Of a stretch of DNA of 64,000 nucleotides, positions 50,278 through 58,332 are shown in pieces (the stretch's first letter is position 1; every line of letters starts with the position of its first letter). The translations under genes were made by a program, and so were the position numbers. The notes under the pieces are model-generated. The model saw only the letters and a program-made list of their open reading frames with translations, ran no database searches and was not told where the DNA came from. The stretch is from Actinacidiphila guanduensis (GTDB taxonomy: Bacteria; Actinomycetota; Actinomycetes; Streptomycetales; Streptomycetaceae). The stretch is from the NCBI RefSeq assembly GCF_900103985.1, contig NZ_FNIE01000003.1:62001-126000 (forward strand), read 5' to 3'.

Positions 50278-51639
50278 TCAGGGCTGGCCGGGCAGGACCT
50301 GCATGCCGGGCACGTGGAGGTCGCCGCCGAACTGGCCGGCCTGCACGACGGTCACGTCGGTGAAGAACAGCTCGGGCAGGGTCAGCGGCGGCGGCGCCTT
50401 CGGGGTGAAGGTGATGGGGATCAGGCCCAGCAGGTTGCCGCTGAGCGACTCGGTGTACATCGTCACCGTGCCGTTGCGGATCGTGGAGGTGGACCCCTTG
50501 GCCGCGCGGACCTCGGTGTGGGTGTTGCCGGGGCCGACCACGAACTGGTCCAGGTCGCCGATGTCCACGCCGGTCGCGGTGAACTTCAGCACGTCCTTGA
50601 CTGAGCCGCCCGCGGTGCGCACCTGCACGATGCCGTCGTAGTTGAGGCCGTGCAGGGTCAGCACGCTGCTCTTGAGCGTCCAGGGCTGGTCCGGCAGCAG
50701 GGGTATGCCCGGCTCGGTCTGCGCGTCGGCGAGCGCCTTGGCGTCGTACACCGGGCAGGGGTAGGACTGCGGGTCGCCGGAGCCGCCCGTGCCGCCGCTG
50801 CCGTCCGTGGCGCTCGGCGAGGCCGTGGGGCTGCCCGTGGGGTCGGCGAGGGCCTTGGCGGCCTTCTTGGCGGCCTCGGAGGCGCCCTTGACCGCGTCCT
50901 TGACCGGGGCGTGGGTCGCGGTCGCCTTCGGGGTGGCCGACGGCGAGGCGTGCGTGCCGGTGGGCGACGGGTCGGGCGCGGGCGGCGTGGTCGTCGGGTC
51001 CGGCCTCGGCGCGGTGGTCGTCGGCGCCGGGGTGGCGGTGGGCTTGCCGCCGCCGAGCAGGCCGCTCAGCAGGCCGCCCAGGCCCAGCGGGTCCTTCGGG
51101 TCGACCGACTTCGTCGGGGTCGGCGCGGCCGTGGTGGGCTGCTGCGTGGGCGCCTTGGTGGCGCTCGGGCTGTCCTTGGCGGCGGGCTTGCCGTCCGCCT
51201 GCGCGCTCGGGCTCGTCGTCGGCTTCGGCGTGTCCTTCGCCGTGCCGGCGCCGTCCTTGCCGTCCTTCTCCGCGCCCTTGGCCGCGTCCCCGGCCGTGCT
51301 CGCGGCGTCCTTGCCCGCGTCCTCGGCGCCCTTGCCGTCCTTCTTGCCGTCCTTTCCGGCGTCCTTGCCGGTGGCGCTCGGGGACGGGGTGTCGGACTGC
51401 GTGACGCACGGGCCCGGCTTGAAGGCCGGGTTCTTCGGCTCGTCCGCCTGCGCCAGGTGGGGCGTCAGGCCCATGCCCATCAGGACGGCGGTGGGCATGG
51501 CGGCCAGCGCCACCGCCTTGCCGGCGGGCACGTGCAGCTTGGTCAGCAGGGACTTGCGGGGAGCCGCGTGGCGCGGCCCCGAGGCCGCCCTGGCGCGCGG
51601 CCCCTCGCTCGCGGCCGGCTGAGCTTCGTCACCCAGCAC
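50278..51639 (-). CDS. secreted Lys/Ala- and Pro/Thr-rich protein with C-terminal beta domain
   Basis: A 453-residue exported hypothetical protein, third in the DUF6230-DUF6114 operon. A basic N-terminus and hydrophobic segment (AVALAAMPTAVLMGMGL) form a signal peptide. Residues about 75-130 are rich in Lys/Asp/Gly/Ala (AGKDGKKDGKGAEDAGK). Residues about 130-300 are a Pro/Thr/Ser stalk with another Lys/Ala helix. The C-terminal 150 residues, from about YPCPVYDAK, are a beta-rich domain ending FGGDLHVPGMQVLPGQP, similar in feel to the DUF6230 protein. GTG 51639 follows GGGAGG and overlaps the preceding gene by 11 bases. Function unknown; wall association is plausible. Confidence 0.75.
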   Translation of the reverse strand: MLGDEAQPAASEGPRARAASGPRHAAPRKSLLTKLHVPAGKAVALAAMPTAVLMGMGLTPHLAQADEPKNPAFKPGPCVTQSDTPSPSATGKDAGKDGKKDGKGAEDAGKDAASTAGDAAKGAEKDGKDGAGTAKDTPKPTTSPSAQADGKPAAKDSPSATKAPTQQPTTAAPTPTKSVDPKDPLGLGGLLSGLLGGGKPTATPAPTTTAPRPDPTTTPPAPDPSPTGTHASPSATPKATATHAPVKDAVKGASEAAKKAAKALADPTGSPTASPSATDGSGGTGGSGDPQSYPCPVYDAKALADAQTEPGIPLLPDQPWTLKSSVLTLHGLNYDGIVQVRTAGGSVKDVLKFTATGVDIGDLDQFVVGPGNTHTEVRAAKGSTSTIRNGTVTMYTESLSGNLLGLIPITFTPKAPPPLTLPELFFTDVTVVQAGQFGGDLHVPGMQVLPGQP

Positions 51640-52228
51640 GGTGCCTCCCGTTCTCCTTGGTCGTCTCTTCGTCGGGGTGTCCGCCGGCCAGCACCGGCTC
51701 CTCGCCGCGCTCGGCACCCGAGCCCTGCGCGGGCAGGAAGGGATCGCGCGGCAGGGCCGGCTCCTGCTCGCCCGGCTCGCCGGGCACCGGGGTGCCGTCC
51801 GGCAGTTCGGCCTTCTCGCCCGGCTCGTCGGCCCGTCTGCCGGGCGCCCAGGAGACGGCGAGCGCGCCGCCGAGCAACGCGGGGAGGTAGCCCATCAGGA
51901 AACCGCCGACGTTGGACACCGGCAGCGAGACCAGCGCCAGCAGGATCGTCGCCACCCCGGCGAAGATCCGCACCGCGGACTGCAGCCACATGGTCAGGCC
52001 GAGGACGAACAGCAGCACGCCGATGATGAGCGAGGCCGACCCGGTGGTCGTGGACATGCGCACCGTCAGCTGACCGATGGTGAGGTGGGCGTACGGGAAG
52101 TACGCGATGGGGAGCCCGGAGATGAGGGTGAGCAACCCCGCCCAGAACGGCCGGGTCCACCGCCAGTGGCGAAAGACCAGGCGTCCGTAGCGGATGCGGG
52201 CCCGCAGTCCGGTCGACTCGGCGCTCAT
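51629..52228 (-). CDS. DUF6114 four-helix membrane protein
   Basis: A 199-residue protein. A basic start (RARIRYGRLVFRHWRWTRPF) leads into four closely spaced hydrophobic segments: FWAGLLTLISGLPIAYFPY, SASLIIGVLLFVLGLTMWLQ, a third around FAGVATILLALVSLPV, and VGGFLMGYLPALLGGALAVS. A charged Glu/Pro-rich cytoplasmic tail follows. I recognise it as DUF6114, almost always found beside DUF6230 in streptomycetes. Function unknown; the pairing suggests that it anchors or helps export its partner proteins. ATG 52228 has AGGGAG upstream. The 3' end overlaps the following gene by 11 bases. Confidence 0.8.
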   Translation of the reverse strand: MSAESTGLRARIRYGRLVFRHWRWTRPFWAGLLTLISGLPIAYFPYAHLTIGQLTVRMSTTTGSASLIIGVLLFVLGLTMWLQSAVRIFAGVATILLALVSLPVSNVGGFLMGYLPALLGGALAVSWAPGRRADEPGEKAELPDGTPVPGEPGEQEPALPRDPFLPAQGSGAERGEEPVLAGGHPDEETTKENGRHRAG

Positions 52229-52460
52229 GGACAACAGCTCCCTGGAACTGACTTGGCACTGGCGTGGCTCTGGCTCGGCACCGGGTGGTACGGCCCCTGC
52301 CTCAACGTGCGTGGACGTGCTGGGTCGTGCGGTGCCGCGGGTGCGGCGGGCTCGGGTGGCGCTCAGGGGGACGGGTGCGGGCCGGTGCGGCCGGCTCGTT
52401 CGCCGGGGGCGAGCCGCGTCCCGCGCGGCTCGCCCGTGACCACGTCGGCGCAAGTGCCGC

Positions 52461-53093
52461 CTAGTAGCACTCGACTCCGGCGCCGGAGCCCTTCTTGACG
52501 CTCATGCTGAGACCCGCCAGCTTGAAGGTGCCGGCGCTGGTGGCCCAGGCGGTCTGCCGGACGTCGGTCAGGTCCGCGGTCCTGGCCTCCTGGGCGAAGG
52601 AGCCGGGGGCGCCCTGCTTGACCGCGTTCTCGGGCTGTGCGTAGTCCGGGTTCACGGCGCCGGCGGCGACACCGATGTTGATGTCGTGGAACGTGGCATC
52701 GGCGTCGAGCTGGTCGAGGTCGATGTACAGGTTCGACGCCTTGACCTTCTTGCCGTTGTTGCCGGCGCTGAGCTTCAGCGTCACGTCGCCGACGAACGGC
52801 GCCGGGATGACCACGGACTGGCACAGGCCGGTGATGGTGGCGCTGGAGAAGGCCGAGACGGCCACCGGGTGCTTGGTGCCGTTCACCTCGGCGTCCACGG
52901 CGCCGTACTGCACGAAGCCGTTGCCGTGCAGGGTCTTGGCGGTGACCTTGAACTCCTGGCCCGACACGGCGAAGGACGCCGCGAGCGCCCCCTGGGCCAG
53001 TGCCACGCCTATCGCGGCCGTGGCCGCGACACTCGGCACCATGACGACGGCGAACCGCCGCCATCTGGTACCGCCTCGAACGAGCGACTCCAT
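52461..53093 (-). CDS. DUF6230 exported protein
   Basis: A 210-residue exported protein. The N-terminus has a twin-basic start (TRWRRFAVVMVPSVAATAAI) and a hydrophobic helix ending near GALAASFAVSG, followed by a beta-rich domain (FKVTAKTLHGNGFVQYGAVD and ATFHDINIGVAAGAVN). Two cysteines (in GLCQSVVIP and the very C-terminal VECY) could form a disulfide. It matches DUF6230. ATG 53093 follows AGGAGGAAGT closely. It is first in the operon with DUF6114, with 232 bases between the two. Function unknown. Confidence 0.82.
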   Translation of the reverse strand: MESLVRGGTRWRRFAVVMVPSVAATAAIGVALAQGALAASFAVSGQEFKVTAKTLHGNGFVQYGAVDAEVNGTKHPVAVSAFSSATITGLCQSVVIPAPFVGDVTLKLSAGNNGKKVKASNLYIDLDQLDADATFHDINIGVAAGAVNPDYAQPENAVKQGAPGSFAQEARTADLTDVRQTAWATSAGTFKLAGLSMSVKKGSGAGVECY

Positions 53094-53795
53094 ACTTCCT
53101 CCTTCTCGGACGTACATCTCCGGCCGGGAGTCGTTCGGGTCCCGGCCCGGGATGGGAGAAGTGCTACGTCCTCGGAAAGGAGAGCGCCGCGGTCGGCGGG
53201 GCCGTCCCTCCGCGGGGGAGTACGGACGGCGGTGTCCGAGCATCGGCGATCACCCCCGAGCGACAACCACTGGCCACGCTCTCGCGCAACCTGCGGGACA
53301 GGCTCCACCCGTTCCGCCCGCGACCGAAGTGGCCGCGGACAGGCGGCCGAAGACCCCCCTGTCCCAGGGTGGCGGCGGTCACCGCCCACCCCGCCCGGCG
53401 GGGACCCGTGCCCCTCGCGCGGCTGGCTGCCGGGCTGGGGTGACGGACCGAGCTTGGCCGATCGTGGTCCATTCGCGGCCCGGGCACAAGGGGGTTCGTT
53501 ACCAGTGAGTAACGCCAAATCGCCGCAGGCGGGACCAACACGCGGAGTGATGTCACGCCGAGTAACAGGTACCTGGGTAGGTAAGTCCGACATAAGCACG
53601 GAAGGGCCCACAAAGCGGGGCAGTGTTCTTACCGGAAGTAACAGTCACCGATCCGGGTCACGTTTTGGTAAACGCTGTCGCCGTGTCGGCAAATCGTCGT
53701 ACGGTCCCGCGCCGGGCATATGCCGCACGCGGGACCGCCGTCCTCATCGGGCCCGATGGACTCCGGTGGAGGCCTGCGGGTTCCGGTCAGAACAG
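53094..53795. other. 702-bp gene-free region upstream of the DUF6230 operon
   Basis: No reading frame here has convincing codon use with a start site. The half towards the thioredoxin gene (53490-53700) is markedly less GC-rich and carries several TTAC...GTAA inverted repeats, listed separately. This is the long upstream region of the DUF6230 operon, unusual in length for the window, and a small RNA or complex promoter is possible. Confidence 0.5.
53497..53642. promoter_or_regulatory. TTAC...GTAA inverted repeats upstream of the DUF6230 operon
   Basis: CGTTAC-CAGTGA-GTAACG (53497-53514) is a perfect inverted repeat. TTACCGGAAGTAA (53629-53641) is a second, and AGTAACAGGTACCTGGGTA (from 53561) includes the palindrome AGGTACCT and another GTAAC half. 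Repetition of the same half-site suggests a cooperative regulator. The sites are 400-550 bp from the DUF6230 start, so they may belong to an unseen transcript or a distant promoter. Confidence 0.45.
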
Positions 53796-54761
53796 TCAGA
53801 ACAGCACGCGGGCGAGCGCGGTGCGCGCGGCGGCGACCCGCGGGTCATCCGGGCCGATCACCTCGAACAGGTCGAGCAGCCGCAGCCGGGCCCGGTCGCG
53901 GTCCTCACCCACCGTGCGCTTCACGGTGTCCACCAGCCGGGAGAAGGCGTCCTCGACATGGCCGCCGACCAGGTCCAGGTCGGCGGCGGCCAGCTGCGCC
54001 GACACGTCACCCGGCGCCTCGGCGGCCGCGGCGCGCACCTTCTGCGGGTCCGCGCCCTCCACCCGCGCCAGCAACTCGGCCTGCGCCAGGCCCAGCTTGG
54101 CCTCGACGTTGGCCGGCTCGTCGGCGAGCACGTTCTTGTACGCCTGAATCGCACCCGACAGATCGCCGGCGTCCAGCGCGTCGTGCGCGGCGGACAGCGC
54201 CAGCTCCTGCGGGGTGGCCGGGCGGGGGGCCGGCTCCGGCTCGGCCGCGTCCTGCGGCCCGGTCTCCTGGCCGACGATGCCGAACCGCTGCTCGGCGACC
54301 GCGATCACCTGGTCGAGCACCTCGGTGATCTGGTCCTCGGGGGCGGCGCCCTGGAAGAGCGGCATCGCCTGCCCGGCCAGCACCGCGAAGACCGCGGGCA
54401 CGCCCTGGACGCCGAACTGCTGGAAGAGCAGCTGGTTGGCGTAGACGTCGGCGGTGGCCAGCACGAAGCGGCCGCGGTACTGCGCCGCCAGGCGCTCCAG
54501 CACCGTGTTCAGCTGCCGGCTCTGCTCGATCTGGTCGGTCCAGAAGCTGATGACGACCGGGACCTCGGAGGAGCGCTGCAGGACGTCGGCCTCGAAGGTC
54601 GCCTCGGTGACCTCGATGACGAGCGGGGCCGCCGGCGCCTCGCCGGGACCGGCCTGCCGCCGCTGGGCCCGCGCCTGCTCGGCCTTCGCCTTGGCCTCGC
54701 CGGCCGCCTTCACCGCGGCGAGGTCGACGACACCGCTCATGGACATGTTGCGTGGCTGCAT
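53796..54761 (-). CDS. thioredoxin-fold/TPR protein without cysteines (YbbN/CnoX-like)
   Basis: A 321-residue cytosolic protein. A charged Ala/Lys/Gln-rich lead (about 1-45) precedes a thioredoxin-fold domain (about 47-155) and then TPR-like helices (ALSAAHDALDAGDLSGAIQA and following). The active-site position reads ISFWTDQIEQSRQL instead of WCxxC; the cis-proline segment FGVQGVPAVFAVL is kept. The whole protein contains no cysteine, so it cannot do thiol chemistry and is more likely a chaperone or holdase like YbbN/CnoX. ATG 54761 has GGGAGG 8 bases upstream; ATG 54746 is an alternative. Confidence 0.88.
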   Translation of the reverse strand: MQPRNMSMSGVVDLAAVKAAGEAKAKAEQARAQRRQAGPGEAPAAPLVIEVTEATFEADVLQRSSEVPVVISFWTDQIEQSRQLNTVLERLAAQYRGRFVLATADVYANQLLFQQFGVQGVPAVFAVLAGQAMPLFQGAAPEDQITEVLDQVIAVAEQRFGIVGQETGPQDAAEPEPAPRPATPQELALSAAHDALDAGDLSGAIQAYKNVLADEPANVEAKLGLAQAELLARVEGADPQKVRAAAAEAPGDVSAQLAAADLDLVGGHVEDAFSRLVDTVKRTVGEDRDRARLRLLDLFEVIGPDDPRVAAARTALARVLF

Positions 54762-54960
54762 GGGGTCAATCCTCCCCCCTCGTGGGCCCGATCGTGCACA
54801 TACCCCGGTTCCCGCCGGATTGCGGGCGACCGGGACGCATCTTCCCCGTTTCCCGCGGCCGTACTCCACCGCCGTCCGCGCGGTGGGGGCTGCGGGCCGT
54901 TCACCGACCGTAGGGGTCCCCGTCCGTACGGTGGCTGTCGCGCGGGGCGGCGGAACGCCC

Positions 54961-54983
54961 TTACGCTACGGGTCGTAGCGTAA
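54961..54983. promoter_or_regulatory. perfect 23-bp palindrome upstream of the TetR gene
   Basis: TTACGCTACG and CGTAGCGTAA are perfect complements around GGT. The site is about 73 bp before the TetR start and about 200 bp before the divergent thioredoxin-like gene. Symmetry and place fit an autoregulatory TetR operator; binding is inferred. Confidence 0.7.
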
Positions 54984-55055
54984 CTGGCGGCGGGCCGGGC
55001 CGCAGGCGCCACACTGTGTGACGCCGGTCACTCGTCCCGTCGGCTACCGGCCGGT

Positions 55056-55700
55056 ATGGTCCGGCCTATGTGTCCTGCCTCCCCCGCCCCCGGGCCCCGG
55101 CCCCGGCGCACCGGCCGGCCACGCAGCGCGGACGCCGACCGGGCGATCCTGGCCGCGACCCGGCAGGCGCTGGTGGAGCTGGGCTGGGGCGGGCTCACCC
55201 TGGGGGACGTGGCGGCCCGCGCCGGGGTCGCCAAGACCACCCTGTACCGCCGCTGGGCGGGCAAGAACGAACTGGTGGTGGACGCGCTGGCGGCCCTGTT
55301 CGACGAGCAGCTGCACCTGCCCGACCGCGGCAGCCTGCGTGCTGACATCCAGGGCGTGGTGCTGCGCTTCGCCGGCCTGCTGGACCGCCCGGAGATGCGG
55401 ACCGCCCTGATGGCGGTGGTCGCCGAGGCCGGCACCGACGAGGCGCTGCGGACCCGGATCAGGCAGGCGCTGGTGGACCGGCAGAAGCACCTGGTGCTGG
55501 CCGGCCGCGAGCGCGCCCAGCGGCGCGGCGAGATGCCCCGGGACGTGGGCGGCCCGGACCCGGCCAGGGACGACCTGATCTTCGACGTGGTGGCGGGCGC
55601 GGTGGTGCACCGGATGATGGTCAGCTCCGGCCCGGTGGACCGGGACTGGGCCGACCGGCTGGCCCGCCTGCTGGTGGAGGGGCTGGCGGCCGGCTGCTGA
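55056..55700 (+). CDS. TetR-family transcriptional regulator
   Basis: A 214-residue repressor. A Pro/Arg-rich tail (RPRRTGRPRSADADRAIL) leads into the helix-turn-helix (about 33-75: LTLGDVAARAGVAKTTLYRR with WAGKNELVVDAL), then a helical C-terminal domain of the TetR_C_11 kind (MMVSSGPVDRDWADRLARLL near the end). The start could be ATG 55056 or ATG 55068; neither has a clear ribosome binding site, so a leaderless transcript is possible. No transporter or enzyme gene is immediately adjacent on the divergent side except the thioredoxin-like gene, so its target is unclear apart from itself. Confidence 0.88.
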   Translation: MVRPMCPASPAPGPRPRRTGRPRSADADRAILAATRQALVELGWGGLTLGDVAARAGVAKTTLYRRWAGKNELVVDALAALFDEQLHLPDRGSLRADIQGVVLRFAGLLDRPEMRTALMAVVAEAGTDEALRTRIRQALVDRQKHLVLAGRERAQRRGEMPRDVGGPDPARDDLIFDVVAGAVVHRMMVSSGPVDRDWADRLARLLVEGLAAGC

Positions 55701-55766
55701 CGGCCCCGCCCGCTCCACCGGAAGGCGGCGGGCACCTGGCCCCGCCCCCGCGTGCTTCCGCCGGCC

Positions 55767-55994
55767 TCACCCCGCCTCCGCCTCCAGCCCGGCGACGAAG
55801 TGGTCGAACTCCCCGGCCTTCACACCCTTGACGAACGCCTCCCACTTCGCGGGTGTGGTCACCGCCACCACGTCCGGCTGCTCTGTCTCGCGGATGTAGA
55901 TCATCCCGTCGTCACCGACGGTCGCTTCGAGGGACACCAGGTTCCTTCCTCGGAGGGCCGGTTGGGTGCGTACGAGGGTACGTTCGTTCGCCAC
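55767..55994 (-). CDS. DUF397 protein
   Basis: A 75-residue soluble protein of the DUF397 family. The core is ATVGDDGMIYIRETEQPDVV followed by VTTPAKWEAFVKGVKAGEFD, matching the family's beta strands and final W-x-x-F helix. DUF397 proteins normally sit beside an XRE regulator, and some behave as its partner or toxin-antitoxin-like element; here no XRE gene is adjacent, so it is an orphan. GTG 55994, with AGGTGGGG upstream. It lies 64 bases from the end of icmA on the same strand. Confidence 0.8.
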   Translation of the reverse strand: MANERTLVRTQPALRGRNLVSLEATVGDDGMIYIRETEQPDVVAVTTPAKWEAFVKGVKAGEFDHFVAGLEAEAG

Positions 55995-56058
55995 AGCCCC
56001 ACCTGGAGATCAACTGGGCCCGCGGAAGGGGGCGTTGCCCCGTCCGGGTGATGCTGGG

Positions 56059-57759
56059 TCAGAACCTGGCCGGCTCGGTGTACGACCCCCACTCCTCGCG
56101 CAGCGCCCCGCAGATCTCGCCGAGGGTGGCCTCGGCCCGCACGGCGTCGAGCATCGGCTCGATCATGTTGGCGCCTTCCCGGGCGGCGGTCAGCATGGCC
56201 GCGAGCGCGGCGCGCACCGCCCCGTCGTCCCGGGCCGCCCGGCGGGCGGCCAGCGCGCGCACCTGCTCGCGCTCCACCTCGTGGCCGACCCGCAGGATCT
56301 CCAGGTCCCCGGTGACCGAGCCGGTGTGGACGTTGACGCCCACCACCTTCTTCTCGCCCTTCTCCAGCGCCTGCTGGTAGCGGAAGGCGGACTCGGCGAT
56401 CTCGCCGGTGAAGTAGCCGTCCTCGATGCCGCGCAGGATGCCCGAGGTCATCGGGCCCACCGGGTGCCGACCGTCCGGCACGGCCCGCTCGCCCAGTTCC
56501 TTGATCCGGTCGAAGATCTTCTCGGCGTCGGCCTCGATCCGGTCGGTGAGCGCCTCGACGTACCAGGAGCCGCCCAGCGGGTCGGCCACGTTGGCCGCCC
56601 CGGTCTCCTCCATGAGCACCTGCTGGGTGCGCAGCGCGATCTCGGCCGCCTGCTCGCTGGGCAGCGCCAGCGTCTCGTCCAGGGCGTTGGTGTGCAGCGA
56701 GTTGGTGCCGCCGAGCACGGCGGACAGCGCCTCCACGGCGGTGCGCACCACGTTGTTGTACGGCTGCTGGGCGGTCAGCGAGACGCCCGCGGTCTGGGTG
56801 TGGAAGCGCAGCCACTGCGCCTTCGGCGTCGCCGCCCCGTACACGTCGCGCATCCAGCGGGCCCAGATCCGGCGGGCGGCGCGGAACTTGGCGATCTCCT
56901 CGAAGAAGTCCAGGTGCGCGTCGAAGAAGAAGGACAGGCCGGGTGCGAAGACGTCCACGTCCAGGCCGCGGCTGCGGCCGAGCTCCACGTAGCCGAAGCC
57001 GTCGGCGAGGGTGTAGGCGAGCTCCTGGGCGGCCGTGGCACCGGCCTCGCGGATGTGGTAGCCGGAGACCGACAGCGGCTTGTAGGCGGGGATGGCCCGG
57101 GCGCAGTGCTCCATGAGGTCGCCGATCAGCCGCAGGTGCGGCTCGGGGGCGAAGAGCCACTCCTTCTGCGCGATGTACTCCTTGAAGATGTCGGTCTGCA
57201 GCGTGCCGTTGAGCACCGAGGGGTCGGCGCCCTGGCGCTCGGCGGCGACCAGGTACATGCAGAAGACGGGGACGGCGGGCCCGGAGATCGTCATCGAGGT
57301 GGTGACGTCGGCGAGCGGGATGTCCTTGAAGAGGACCTCCATGTCGGCCGCGGAGTCGATCGCGACCCCGCAGTGGCCGACCTCGCCGAGCGAGCGCGGG
57401 TCGTCGGAGTCGCGGCCCATCAGGGTCGGCATGTCGAAGGCGACCGAGAGGCCGCCGCCCCCGCCGGCCAGGATCATCTTGTACCGCTCGTTGGTCTGCT
57501 CGGCGTTGCCGAAGCCGGCGAACTGGCGGATGGTCCAGGTGCGGCCGCGGTAGCCGGTCGGGTGCAGGCCGCGGGTGAAGGGGTACTCCCCCGGCCAGCC
57601 GATGCGCTCGAAGCCGGGCACGTCGGCGCCCGCGGGCGGCCCGTAGACCGGCTCGACGGGGTCGCCCGAGAGCGTGCCGAAGTCGGCGTCGCGCTTGTGT
57701 GCGGAGTCGTAGCGCGCCTGCCAGCGCAGGCGGCCTGTCTCGATCTCGTCGGCGTCCAT
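56059..57759 (-). CDS. icmA: isobutyryl-CoA mutase large subunit (methylmalonyl-CoA mutase family)
   Basis: A 566-residue coenzyme-B12-dependent mutase subunit that interconverts isobutyryl-CoA and n-butyryl-CoA. It is the TIM-barrel, substrate-binding half only (FAGFGNAEQTNERYKMILAG, HTQTAGVSLTAQQPYNNVVR, LGGTNSLHTNALDETLALP), with no C-terminal B12-binding domain (DxHxxG is absent). This matches the length I remember for IcmA; full methylmalonyl-CoA mutase is about 700 residues. The small B12 subunit is not in the window. ATG 57759 (MDADEIETGRLRW) is chosen; the ribosome binding site is weak, and a palindrome lies just upstream. The step links valine and butyrate metabolism and supplies precursors for polyketides. 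Confidence 0.92.
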   Translation of the reverse strand: MDADEIETGRLRWQARYDSAHKRDADFGTLSGDPVEPVYGPPAGADVPGFERIGWPGEYPFTRGLHPTGYRGRTWTIRQFAGFGNAEQTNERYKMILAGGGGGLSVAFDMPTLMGRDSDDPRSLGEVGHCGVAIDSAADMEVLFKDIPLADVTTSMTISGPAVPVFCMYLVAAERQGADPSVLNGTLQTDIFKEYIAQKEWLFAPEPHLRLIGDLMEHCARAIPAYKPLSVSGYHIREAGATAAQELAYTLADGFGYVELGRSRGLDVDVFAPGLSFFFDAHLDFFEEIAKFRAARRIWARWMRDVYGAATPKAQWLRFHTQTAGVSLTAQQPYNNVVRTAVEALSAVLGGTNSLHTNALDETLALPSEQAAEIALRTQQVLMEETGAANVADPLGGSWYVEALTDRIEADAEKIFDRIKELGERAVPDGRHPVGPMTSGILRGIEDGYFTGEIAESAFRYQQALEKGEKKVVGVNVHTGSVTGDLEILRVGHEVEREQVRALAARRAARDDGAVRAALAAMLTAAREGANMIEPMLDAVRAEATLGEICGALREEWGSYTEPARF

Positions 57760-57768
57760 ACCATCGAA

Positions 57769-57790
57769 TTTACTAGGACGTCCAAGTAAA
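57769..57790. promoter_or_regulatory. near-perfect palindrome over the icmA start region
   Basis: TTTACTAGGAC and GTCCAAGTAAA form a 22-bp dyad with a single mismatch, only 10 bp upstream of the icmA start codon and in an AT-rich patch. It probably overlaps the -10 region or transcription start, an ideal repressor site. The regulator is unknown; a TetR- or GntR-type acyl-CoA sensor would be plausible. Confidence 0.65.
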
Positions 57791-57881
57791 TGTCGATGCG
57801 GCAAGGGCCACCGCCGCCCGGGCTGCCCCGGACGGCCCTACGGGGGGCGCCCCGGACGGGCCCGGCGCGTCCCCTGGGGTC

Positions 57882-58223
57882 CTACGCCTCGACGGCGTCG
57901 GCGCTCTCGCGGTGGATCACCTTGGGCCCGAGCTCACGGGTGACCCGGCGCTCGACGAAGAAGGCGGCGGTGGGGATCGTGCCCGCCAGAAGGATGAGGA
58001 CCATCCGGCCGATCGGCATCTTGGCCTTGATGCACAGGTCGAAGGCGAGCACGAGGTAGACGACGTACAGCCAGCCGTGGGCGAAGCCGACGGCCGCGGT
58101 GAAGGTGCCCGCGCCGTTCATGTCGAGCCCGTACTTGGCGATCACGCCGAGGGTGAGCGCGATCAGCAGCACGCCCGTCACGTAGGCCATCACCCGGTAG
58201 CGGGTGAGCACGCTGGATTTCAT
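57882..58223 (-). CDS. DUF3817 small membrane protein
   Basis: A 113-residue membrane protein with three hydrophobic segments (VMAYVTGVLLIALTLGVIAK, FAHGWLYVVYLVLAFDL and MVLILLAGTIPTAAFFVERR). DUF3817 core features are the D-x-N region after helix 1, a conserved His before the YxVY-like helix, and P-T-x-x-F-F-x-E-R in the last helix. Function unknown. ATG 58223 is used; a GTG two codons earlier is possible. A paralogue lies at 62773-63156. It is followed upstream on the same strand by two MarR genes, possibly one unit. Confidence 0.85.
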   Translation of the reverse strand: MKSSVLTRYRVMAYVTGVLLIALTLGVIAKYGLDMNGAGTFTAAVGFAHGWLYVVYLVLAFDLCIKAKMPIGRMVLILLAGTIPTAAFFVERRVTRELGPKVIHRESADAVEA

Positions 58224-58332
58224 GGACACGAGCCTAACCGCCCCGTATTTCCCCCCGGACCCGGGTCCCGCAGGGCCCGCGCCGGCCCCACACCGGCCCT
58301 GCGACGGCCCCGCGACGGCACGGGCGGCACGC

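Noticed and set aside
53623..54147. Plus-strand open frame in the gap and thioredoxin region
   Set aside because: Ser/Arg/Ala-rich shadow without a start signal; most of it lies opposite the thioredoxin-like gene.
56059..57759. Methylmalonyl-CoA mutase (MutB)
   Set aside because: The protein is 566 residues and lacks the B12-binding domain; length and lead sequence fit IcmA better.
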